Positions 1 to 12,200 of a stretch of 39,830 bases of DNA are shown piece after piece (positions within the stretch are counted from its first letter, which is position 1; every line of letters starts with the position of its first letter). This DNA comes from Nematostella vectensis (lineage: Eukaryota > Cnidaria > Anthozoa > Actiniaria > Edwardsiidae), in assembly GCF_932526225.1 (NCBI RefSeq), contig NC_064034.1, positions 18,056,887-18,096,716 of the forward strand, written 5' to 3'. The translations under genes were made by a program, and so were the position numbers. The notes beneath the pieces are model-generated. The model searched no databases and had not been told where the DNA came from. It saw only the letters and a list, made by a program, of their open reading frames with translations.

Positions 1-237
1 TGTGTCACGCAACGCGCTTGTCATTAAGTCACCAAAAATGATAATAAATGAATAAATAAATTTTATAAGACCTCGACCATACTTCAAATTCAATAATCAA
101 TCGATCTTTTAGATAACATTTCTTGTCATTGTTTATCATTTCCATTTGTTTTTGTTTATATGATACCTCTGGTTTATTGTGGACGCGTCGAACTGAGACG
201 AGTTCGAATGATTCAGCGGTTTCTCATTTCAATCAAA
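1..237. other. 5' flank and probable 5' UTR of the ECPAS gene
   Basis: No convincing ORF or RNA gene is seen. The stretch is AT-rich up to about 180 and becomes more GC-rich just before the start codon. A transcription start and core promoter probably lie here, but I see no TATA box or other element I would place with confidence. Confidence 0.4.
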
Positions 238-268
238 ATGGCGGACGTGACAACACAGCAAGATCTTG
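238..268 (+). CDS. ECPAS: ECPAS exon 1 (residues 1-11)
   Basis: Encodes [10 protein letters not shown] and ends in phase 1 before gtaagt. Good start context (aaaATGg). It is short, and the family N-terminus is poorly conserved, so the start is inferred from phase and context. Confidence 0.85.
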
Positions 269-3200
269 GTAAGTATTTTTCAAGAACTCCACAAAATGTT
301 TAGCGCCGATTTTTATTTGAACTGTATCATGGTTTACGCTAACAAGTATCTATGTGTGGCACCAAAACCTTTTTTACGATCTAAGATTGGACTCTGCACT
401 CTTCATTCTTTAACCGTGCGCACTTTTTCAATGTCTTCAATTGTAATTCTTAACGTGTTATTTTACCTATATTGTTTCATCAGAGTCCCTAGAACGTGTA
501 TTCTTTCGCCTTTGTGGTGCACAGACAGACGAAGCACTCGAGAAGACGATAGGGACGTTTCTTGCTCCGCTGTTGCTAAAGGTTTCAAGTCAAAATGCCG
601 ACGTCAAGAAAAAGGCAAACACCCTTTATTCATTCATTCCCTTAGCTGCACGTGTTAAAAAATTATCATGTATGGCCATAAATAGGGCGAAGGATGAAAA
701 CAGATCTCAGTGTTTTATTTTTATTCTGTGTGTCTTTTTTTATATAATACGATAAAATACAATGCAATGTGTTTCATTATAAAATATGTAAGTTTTGTAA
801 ATAATATCTCTCTCGTCAGGTAATGGAGTTATTGACGCACATTAACAAGCGCTTAAAAAGCCGACCTAAAGTCCAACTTCCTGTGAATGATCTGCTGAGT
901 CAGTATCAGGTAAAGTGTGCCATGCTTATACATGGACGATAGGGACCTATTTGAGTGGAGCCTAAAGGGTATACCTGACTTATCACAAAAGACCATGGTA
1001 TGCCTGCATCTAGCACACAAAGATGCTTTACAAACAATATAGGCCTTTTTGGCATAATTGTACTTACTCCTTCACCTACTTCTCTTCCCAGCCTCACTCC
1101 TGGTGGGTTATGAAACCTGATGTTTCGTGGGTGGGACATGTCACGTGGTGTGGGTAGACATGTCATGTGGTGTTGGTGGGACATGTCATGTGGTGTGGGT
1201 AGACATGTCATGTGGTGTGGACATGTCATGTGGTGTGGGTAAACATGTCATGTGGTGTGGGTAGACATGTCATGTGGTGTGGGTAGACATGTCATGTGGT
1301 GTGGGTAGACATGTCATGTGGTGTGGACATGTCATGTGGTGTGGGTAGACATGTCATGTGGTGTGGACATGTCATGTGGTGTGGGTAAACATGTCATGTG
1401 GTGTGGGTAGACATGTCATGTGGTGTGGGTAGACATGTCATGTGTTGTTGGTGGGACATGTCATGTGGTGTGGGTAGACATGTCATGTGGTGTTGGTGGG
1501 ACATGTCATGTGGTGTTGGTGGGACATGTCATGTGGTGTGGGTGGGACATGTCATGTGGTGTTGGTGGGACATGTCATGTGGTGTGGGTAGACATGTCAT
1601 GTGGTGTGGGTAGACATGTCATGTGGTGTAGACATGTCATGTGGTGTAGACATGTCATGTGGTGTGGGTGGGACATGTCATGTGGTGTGGGTGGACATGT
1701 CATGTGGTGTGGGTAGACATGTCATGTGGTATGGGTAGACATGTCATGTGGTGTGGGTAGACATGTCATGTGGAGTGGGTGGGACATGTCATGTGGTGTG
1801 GGTAGACATGTCATGTGGTGTGGGTGGGACATGTCATGTGGTGTGGGTAGACATGTCATGTGGTGTGGGTAGACATGTCATGTGGTGTGGGTAGGGACAT
1901 GTCATGTGGTGTGGGTAGACATGTCATGTGGTGTGGGTAGACATGTCATGTGGTGTAGACATGTCATGTGGTGTGGGTAGACATGTCATGTGGTGTGGGT
2001 GGGACATGTCATGTGGTGTGGGACATGTCATGTGGTGTGGGTAGACATGTCATGTGGTGTGGGTAGACATGTCATGTGGTGTGGGTAAACATGTCATGTG
2101 GTGTGGGTAGACATGTCATGTGGTGTGGGTAGACATGTCATGTGGTGTAGACATGTCATGTGGTGTGGGTAGACATGTCATGTGGTGTGGGTGGGACATG
2201 TCATGTGGTGTGGGTGGGACATGTCATGTGGTGTGGGTAGACATGTCATGTGGTGTGGGTGGGACATGTCATGTGGTGTAGACATGTCATGTGGTGTGGG
2301 TGGGACATGTCATGTGGTGTGGGTAGACATGCCATGTGGTGTGGGTGGGACATGTCATGTGGTGTGGGTAGACATGTCATGTTGTGTTGGTGGGACATGT
2401 CATGTGGTGTAGACATGTCATGTGGTGTGGGTGGGACATGTCATGTGGTGTGGGACATGTCATGTGGTGTGGGTGGGACATGTCATGTGGTGTGGGACAT
2501 GTCATGTGGTGTGGGTAGACATGTCATGTGGTGTGGGTGGGACATGTCATGTGGTGTGGGTAGACATGTCATGTGGTGTGGGTAGACATGTCATGTGGTG
2601 TGGGTAGACATGTCATGTGGTGTGGGTGGGACATGTCATGTGGTGTGGGTGGGACATGTCATGTGGTGTGGGTAGACATGTCATGTGGTGTGGGTAGACA
2701 TGTCATGTTGTGTGGATAGACATGTCATGTGGTGTGGGTAGACATGTCATGTGGTGTGGGTAGACATGTCATGTGGTGTGGGTAGACATGTCATGTGGTG
2801 TGGGTGGGACATGTCATGTGGTGTGGGTGGGACATGTCATGTGGTGTGGGTAGACATGTCATGTGGTGTGGGTGGGACATGTCATGTGGTGTTGTGGTGT
2901 GGGTAGACATGTCATGTGGTGTTGTGGTATGGGTAGACATGTCATGTGGTGTGGGTAGACATGTCATGTGGTATGGGTAGACATGTCATGTGTTGTGGGT
3001 AGACATTTCATGTGGTGTGGGTAGACATGTCATGTGTTGTGGGTAGACATGTCATGTGTTGTGGGTAGACATGTCATGTGGTGTTGTGGTATGGGTAGAC
3101 ATGTCATGTGGTGTGGGTAGACATGTCATGTGGTGTGGGTAGACATGTCATGTGGTATGGGTAGACATGTCATGTGGTGTGGGTGGGACATGTCATGTGG

Positions 3201-6200
3201 TGTGGACATGTCATGTGGTGTGGGTGGGACATGTCATGTGGTGTGGACATGTCATGTGATGTGGGTAGACATGTCATGTGGTGTGGGTAAACATGTCATG
3301 TGGTGTGGGTGGGACATGTCATGTGGTGTGGACATGTCATGTGATGTGGGTAGACATGTCATGTGGTGTGGGTAAACATGTCATGTGGTGTGTGTAGACA
3401 TGTCATGTGGTGTGGGTGGGACATGTCATGTGGTGTGGGTAGACATGTCATGTGGTGTGGACATGTCATGTGGTGTAGACATGTCATGTGGTGTGGGTAG
3501 ACATGTCATGTGGTGTGGGTAGACATGTCATGTGGTGTGGGTAGACATGTCATGTGGTGTGGGTAGACATGTCATGTGGTGTGGGTAAACATGTCATGTG
3601 GTGTGTGTAGACATGTCATGTGGTGTGGGTGGGACATGTCATGTGGTGTGGGTAGACATGTCATGTGGTGTGGGTAGACATGTCATGTGGTGTGGGTAGA
3701 CATGTCATGTGGTGTGGGTAAACATGTCATGTGGTGTGGGTAGACATGTCATGTGGTGTGGGTAGACATGTCATGTGGTGTGGGTAGACATGTCATGTGG
3801 TGTGGGTAGACATGTCATGTGGTGTGGGTAGACATGTCATGTGGTGTGGGTAGACATGTCATGTGGTGTGGGTGGGACATGTCATGTGGTGTTGGTGGGA
3901 CATGTCATGTGGTGTGGGTGGGACATGTCATGTGGTGTGGGTGGGACATGTTATGTGGTGAGGGTAGACATGTCATGTGGAGTGGGTAGACATGCCATGT
4001 GGTGTGGGTAGACATGTCAATAGCTCCCCACTCCCCCACCCTTATAAAAAAGAATAATGGCTCTGTTACCAACCTTACACTTGACACTTAATTATTTTGT
4101 TGATAGAATACTGAGGTCCCAGCCTTTGTCCATGTAAGTTATAACTGAACTTACTCAATTATTGTTTATGTGTGAACAGTGTCACATCTTAATGTCAAAT
4201 ATTGATTTTCAAGTATTAAATTTAAAAAAAATTAAAGCTTAATGATCGAACAATAAGACACTGAACACTATTTACTTTGTTGATAATACAAAATAGTAAA
4301 TGTATTCTCAATACAGTTTTTTTTGTTAGAACTTTACCATTCTATATCTACGTATGGGATTCCCAAGGCTTGAAGTCACAAAACAAGTTGAGCTCGCTCC
4401 TTTGGTGGTTGAAAGCATCCAACAGAGGCCTACCCCTCAGCAAGATTGGTTAGTTTGGTATAGTTTTTCCTTTACACAAAATATGAGGGACACTAAAGTA
4501 TCTCTTTTATAGAAAATTGTAGGAAGGATAATTATGTGAAAGATAACAATATTTAATTTTATAACTAAGTTACCATTTACTCATCATTTTGTCTTCAGTT
4601 TAGTTCAACTACTGCTACCTATTTTTGGCAAAATCAAGACTCCAGACAACATTGACAGGAAGGAAGAGATGTTTGAGTTTAGAAAGAAACAAGATGTTGC
4701 CAAGGTCATCCTGGACTTTGTACTTGATGTTTTGCTGTTACCATACAGGTGAGTGATTTTACCAAGCTCAACTTACAAAATAAGAGCCTTAAAAAGCAAT
4801 TCTTAGCTTATCTTAGCATTTGAGGCTACCTCTTTTCAGTCTTTATTCTATACTAATGCGTAAAGTCAGTCTCCCCTGAAGCACTCAAAAGAGAGATTAA
4901 TGTTAATTTCTCATTTCTACACAATAGCTCAGGACAGCAAGCAGGTTCTACAACAGCAAAAACTACAACACCCACAACTACTGCGACAGCTGCAAATTTG
5001 GTCTCCGATCAGGCAGATCCATTTGCTGCCGTTCCGTTGAGCAGCAGACCACAGTCGGCAGGAAGCTCTGAGGGTATGAACAGTCAAGACGACGACGGTG
5101 GACAGAGTGGTCCTCCTCCAGGACTTAGCACTGCAGCAGTCAAGAGAGTCCTTGGAGATGCAACTCTTGAAGGAGATAAATTGGAAGAAGTAAGTTCTTT
5201 ATGTACCTGATTATTTTTATTGAATCTTTAAAATAAATATTTACCCTTTGTTGTGTTTACATTTTTTGTCCAGGTCAAGCTTGGAATACTGCAGTTTCTT
5301 GCCCAAGATGTCTTCATGGAAAGTGAAATTATTTGTCACTTTGTTATTGCTACCGGAGACTCCAGACACAGGTACAATAGGGGAATTGCCAGAAGAGATC
5401 ATATGACCCTTAGGTTGGCAAATGCAACCAAAATAAACAAAGAAATAACTAAGAATGACAAACAAATAAAATAAAATAAAAGCCCCCAAAAAGCTTTCTG
5501 TCATAATCATAAAATAATGTGCTTTAATTGTTCCTATCTGGCAACAAAAGGACTAAGCTTGCGCTGGTTCGCCACCTAAAATGTCACATGATCTCTTGGC
5601 TCCCCTATTTACAATGCTTGAGCTCTGACCCAATAGTGTATTTCTCTACTTTTGTTTTAGTATTGGAGACTTTGCAGAGCATGAACTGAAACGCATTTCA
5701 AGGTGAGAAATGTTGTGAGTTTAGCATTCTCAAGTATACACCTTTTTAAAAAAAAACGTTGTCAGTGTAAATGGCAAAAAAGGCATTTCTACGACCAAAA
5801 GGACAAATGGATCCCAAAATATTTGTTCCAAATTGAGAATAAAACATATGGCTATCCATTAATATAATGGTTCTGACATTGCTTAAGTTTATTTATAACA
5901 TTTATTTTAAAAAATAGTTGCTACCCATAGACACCTTTCAGTCATGTAACTGCCATTTGTAAAATAGCCATTTGCCGTTCGCACTGACAACCTTTATTGA
6001 AACAGGTATATACAAGATATACAGGTGTATTCAGGATCTGTATGTTTGAAGTGCAACTATATAAAGTTATAGAGTTTTGTATTCTTACTCAGAAAAATTA
6101 TACTTTTTGTTACACTTAATATTTTTCATACTAAAAAAATCCTCTATATTTCAGTTCAACTGATTGGGAAAAGGCAGAAGTGGTGAACAAAATGTTCACA

Positions 6201-9200
6201 ATTTTTCTGGGAAATGCTGCTTCAACTAAACAGGTATATTTTATGTATTCATTTATGTATTCATTTATGTATTCATTTATGTATTCATTAGTCAGCTCAT
6301 ATGAGCTTTTTGGTCAATCTTTTCAGGGCTTGAATCCTGAACACGTGCGATCACCTGCAGGCATTCGTGTCAAACAAAGAATATTTCCATATCTACTAAG
6401 ATCACGGCGAGCGGCAAGCCAGTTTCCAGCCTGTTTGCAGGTGAGATAGAACTTGTTCAGTTATTTGCTTTCATACCTATACATGACTGTCACTATCATC
6501 ACCATTGTCGTCATCATCATCTGTACAACCCTTTAAGTGCCACCCATGACATTCTCATAGAAACGCATAGATAGTGATTATAATAATTTCAGCATTGTCA
6601 TCATCATTACTTAACCATCACCATCATCATTATAACCACTACCTCTATCATTACTTCTACCTTCACCATCATTACTACCATGGCTGCCTCCAGCACTATC
6701 TCAAACATTATCATCACGATTGTCTACACCACCATCACCACCATGGCTATCTCCAGCACTATCTCAAACATTATCATCACGATTGTCTACACCATCATCA
6801 CCACCATGGCTATCTCCAGCACTATCTCGAACATTATCATCACGATTGTCTACACCACCATCACCACCATGGCTATCTCCAGCACTATCTCAAACATTAC
6901 CATCACGATTGTCTACACCACCATCACCACCATGGCTATCTCCAGCACTATCTCAAACATTATCATCACGATTGTCTACATCACCATCACCACCATGGCT
7001 ATCTCCAACACTATCTCAAACATTATTATCACGATTGTCTACACCATCATCACCACCATGGCTATCTCCAGCACTATCTCAAACATTATTATCACGATTG
7101 TCTACATCACCATCACCACCATGGCTATCTCCAGCACTATCTCAAACATTATTAACACGATTGTCTACACCACCATCACCACCATGGCTATCTCTAGCAC
7201 TATCTCAAACATTACCATCACAATTGTCTACATCACCAACACCACCATGGCTATCTCTAGCACTATCTCAAACATTATTATCACGATTGTCTACACCACC
7301 ATCACCACCATGGCTATCTCCAGCACTATCCCCAGCACTATCCCCACCACCTCTATCATCATCACTTCAAGCTTCACACCCTACATCTACAGCAAAAAAA
7401 ATAACATCGCTGCCACAGCCATCATCACCACTGGGTCAGTACGCAGCTCTTACAAGCTGCAATTTGATTGGGCAAATGAACAATATCCGCACCTCGACAC
7501 AAAGAACGAGAAGAATAGAGACAAAAGAACTCCTTTGCAGAACAAAGATAATAGGAGACAAAGCAGCTGCGTACTTACTCTCACCACCACCACTTTTACC
7601 CCCATCTTAAAGCAAAATCCTCCACAGTCTTCACCACCGTTACTTCATCATCATTACCACCCCCACAATAATTAACACAACCACAATCTTTACTGTCATC
7701 GCAACAATCACCATCGTGACCATTGCCATAGTAACCACCTCTTCCCCATCTTTATCATCACCCCCAAAATAATCACCATGACCCATATCATCACCATCAT
7801 CACCATGACCATTATCACCAACCCAACAATAAACACCGTGACCCAAATCATAACCATTATCGTCACCACCACAATCACCATCACCACCATCACTTTCCTA
7901 TTAGCACAAATCACTTTAATTATATGGACGTAATTGCTGTGTGTTTTTTCCCAGGTGGTGTTTGATAGCCTGTTTGGAGCCAACCCAAACAGCAAGCTGC
8001 GTGTCAATGCAGTGCAGTTCGTGCACCACATTTGTCTGTTTGGCACGGATCAGGTCCTCAAGGCCATAGGCGCGGTCATACTCTCAGGCATGACCAAACT
8101 CATAGACCAGGAAAAAGAGGTAACGTAACCCTCAAGGCCATAGGTGCGGTCGTTCTCTCAGGCATGACCAAACTCATAGACCAGGAAAAAGAGGTAACGT
8201 AACCCTCAAGGCCATAGGTGCGGTCGTACTCTCAGGCATGACCAAACTCATAGACCAGGAAAAAGAGGTAACGTAACCCTCAAGGCCATAGGTGCGGTCG
8301 TACTCTCAGGCATGACCAAACTCATAGACCAGGAAAAGAGGTAACGTAACCCTGATGGCCATAGGCGCGGTCGTACTCTCAGGCATGACCAAACTCATAG
8401 ACCAGGAAAAAGAGGTATCCTAACCCCAAGGCCATAGGTGTGGTCGTACTCTAGGGCATGACCAAACTCATAGACCAGGAAAAAGAGGTAACGTAGCCCT
8501 GATGGCCATAGCTGCGGTCGTACTCTCGGGCATGACCAAACTCATAGACCAGGAAAAAGAGGTATCCTAACCCTCAAGGCCATAGGTGCGGTCGTACTCT
8601 CGGGCATGACCAAACTCATAGACCAGGAAAAAGAGGTATCCTAAACCGCAGTGCAAACAGCACCAACAACAGCTAGCACTGCTGACACTCCCCCAACCAT
8701 AAATCTAAGGAAATGAGGGCCAACTACTTGATAGCACTTTTCCACATGGACTGCTGATAGCGCCGCATGGCTGAGCCCACCCGCAACGCTGCCACTGTTT
8801 GCGTTGGGTTTAAGAAGTTGTGGTATAACTAAAAAGACTGCAAGTTGTAGGAAAACTAGATGTTCTACGAAGACGTGGTGGAATCAGGGAAATATATTGA
8901 CACAAGGTTAAAAGATTTACGCCTCTGTGAGAACAGAGAACAGCTTCTCTGGAAAACGTTCTGGGAAACTTGTTAAACATACTATTTCATTCTTGTGTTG
9001 CTATATGTTTTTATTTCAATAATGATTATTTTTGAATATAAATTGTTTTGTTTTGTTAGAACGCAAAGCTTCGAAGTCTGGCATATGTGGCAATTGGGAA
9101 ACTGGCAAGGTCAGTGGTATCCTTATTAAAGACCTTCAGCGGGTGATTAAAGTTCCCCAATATCAAAGTGCCTCCCTGGAGCCTATGAATAGTAATGATG

Positions 9201-12200
9201 CAATAGTAACAATATGTTTTAAAACATTGCATCTTTTAATAGGAGGCTGCCCTCTTTATTTGCTGGTAATATTGCTCTGGTTCAGAAACTATTTGATGCC
9301 ATTTGTGAGGTGGGTGTATCTTCTTTTACTAAGATGACAAATTCATATCTGACAAAACATTATTTATTAACAGGCTGAGTTTTCATTTGTGGTACTTTTG
9401 TTCTTAGGAAAGTGAGGACACACGTCTCGCCGTTCAGGAAGCCTTGTCGATGATGGCTCCTGCCTACAAGGACTCCCAAGGGACCATCAAAACCATGATA
9501 GAAACACTCATCCTTAAAAACGTGGAAAAGGTACTCACTTAGATGTGCACAAACGAGTGGCCATCAAACCAACAATAGACAAGAATACTCTTGGGACTTA
9601 CAGTAGCAAAGTGACGCTCATGAGAGAATCATAGGGATATCAGAATGCGGTCGGAAAGTTCTATTTAGATTATTATTGTGTTTGTATGGTGTAGCGACAC
9701 CATGTGACTAAATCGTCATATCTCTGTAGACAACTCCACAGTCTCGACTCGTCGCCGTCCAGTTCGCCAACAAGGTCTTTTCCGTCACTCACATTCCTTC
9801 CCGTTATGTGTGCATGCTGGTCTCTGCAGACATGTGAGTTGCCCTATACTTATCAATTCTGCTCAAGATTTCCGCTGAAGATTTAAATCTTATGAAGGCT
9901 GGTTCCCCAATACAAGAACATACTTCTACTTCTCCTTGTGCTTGCGTTTGACCGGTTATGGTCAAAACATTCCTCGAACTCTTCATGTGTTATACGTTTG
10001 CAGATCAATAGAAGAAGATTTTCAAATGTCTATAAACCTCTCCGGATCTAACAGGAGATAACACCATAAAAAATGCAAAATATTTGGTGAAGGCTGAGTT
10101 ACACCCGCTAAGGATTTTTTTTTTACAGAAAAGACGATGTACGCGAGGAAGCCAGGCGAGGTTTGCACCTCGGTAAGGATCTGCGACCGTTTGCCAAGGA
10201 ATCCAGCTCAGTTGTACAGCTACCACCTTTTGAGGACATGGTCAGATTCGTCTCTGAGAAGGTATTTTTCGATCTCTAAAAAAAGCTGTAATAAAATTCC
10301 AGGGATGATTGTATCCTTTTGATGAGAACTTTTTTGATGGGAAATATCTGCTATCCACACGTGAACTTTGTGAATTTGTCACCTTTTGCCATCTTTTTAC
10401 ATAGATGCCCATGTAAACATGGCCTTGCTTGAAATATTTTCTGCTCCACAGGCGACAGAGAGATTGAACAATGCATCTGCCAGTTATGTGGTTGGTCACA
10501 AGAAGTTGGCCTTCAGCCCTGAGGTTTTTAGACAGGTGACTATAATGGAAATATTTGACCTTTTGTACATAAAAGACGTGGTATGCTTTCTTTACTAGAT
10601 ATCCTCCCAACACTAATTAGTTTGTGTATTGTTTTAAAAAGACTCTTGATCGGATAGTGTGAAGAATGTTTTCACTGCCGCAAAATCAACATTCAATCTG
10701 AGATTTACTATCGAAATCTATTTGAGTCACTCCATCCTACAAGAAAAACGACTCCCATTCTATCGCTATAGTATAATACAATGGATTATTATTTTTTTTC
10801 CAAAAATACTACATATTTCAACATTCAAGTAAAAACCAACTGAACAGTTGGCGCAAGCTGGATCCAGTCTCTGACAATTACACGTGTCCACAGGTAGCCC
10901 AGTACTTGAGGCGTTGTCTGTCTCACAGCGCTGGCGTGACAGAGGAACACGAGATAAAGAACGAGGCCCTTGTGCCGATCTCGCAGTACCTTCTGGGATT
11001 GCTGGATCGGTACGAGCAGCAAGGTGAAGGCTGGACGGTTCAAAATCATTGCTCTTGACTTGTGGATTCGTATTTAAGTAAATAATTGTTGTTGTTGAGC
11101 TGGCGTGACACAAAAGTGTAATACGAATAGCACAAACGTCGCTAAAGAAAATGTTGCATGTTGCTGCTTGGTGTTGTAAGATGTTGCTGTGTTTGTACAA
11201 CATGTTGCATGTTGCTGCTTAGTGTTGGAAGATGTTGCTGTGTTTGTACAACATGTTGCATGTTGCCGCTTAGTGTTGGAAGATGTTGCTGTGTTTGTAC
11301 AACATGTTGCATGTTGCCGTTTGTTGTTGGAAGATGTTGCTGTGTTTGTACGACATGTTGTATGTTGCGGCTTAGTGTTGTAAGATGTTGCTGTGTTTGT
11401 ACGACATGTTGCATGTTGCTGCTTAGTGTTGTAAGATGTTGCTGTGTTTGTACAACATATTGCATGTTGCTGCTTAGTGTTGTAAGATGTTTCTGGGTTT
11501 GTACAACATGTTGCATGTTGCTGCTTAGTGTTGGAAGATGTTGTTGTGTTTGTACAACATGTTGCTGCTTGGTGTTGGAAGATGTTGCTGTGTTTGTACA
11601 ACATGTTGCTGCTTAGTGTTGGAAGATGTTGTTGTGTTTGTACAACATGTTGCTGCTTGGTGTTGGAAGATGTTGCTGTGTTTGTACAGCATGTTGCATG
11701 TTGCTGCTTGGTGTTGGAAGATGTTGCTGTGTTTGTACAACATGTTGCATGTTGCTGCTTAGTGTTGGAAGATGTTGTTGTGTTTGTACAACATGTTGCT
11801 GCTTGGTGTTGGAAGATGTTGCTGTGTTTGTACAACATGTTGCTGCTTAGTGTTGGAAGATGTTGTTGTGTTTGTACAACATGTTGCTGCTTGGTGTTGG
11901 AAGATGTTGCTGTGTTTGTACAACATGTTGCATGTTGCTGCTTGGTGTTGGAAGATGTTGCTGTGTTTGTACGACATGTTGCATGTTGCTGCTTGGTGTT
12001 GTAAGATGTTGCTGTGTTTGTACAACATGTTGCATGATGCTGCTTAGTCGTGCGTGGTCTTTTGACGATCTTGTCGTGCTGTTTGAACACTGCTGGAAGA
12101 CGATTTTGTGTTTGTACACCATATTGTATCACCATGATGTAGCTGCTTAGTGCTGAAAGATGTTGCTGTGTTTGTACAACATGTTGCATGTTGCTGCTTA

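Noticed and set aside
4081-4310. Possible duplication of the exon 4 acceptor region in intron 4 (ttgttgata with aatac at about 4100 and 4280)
   Set aside because: Similarity is about 30 bp of AT-rich sequence and could be chance. Too weak to add to the junction-duplication list.
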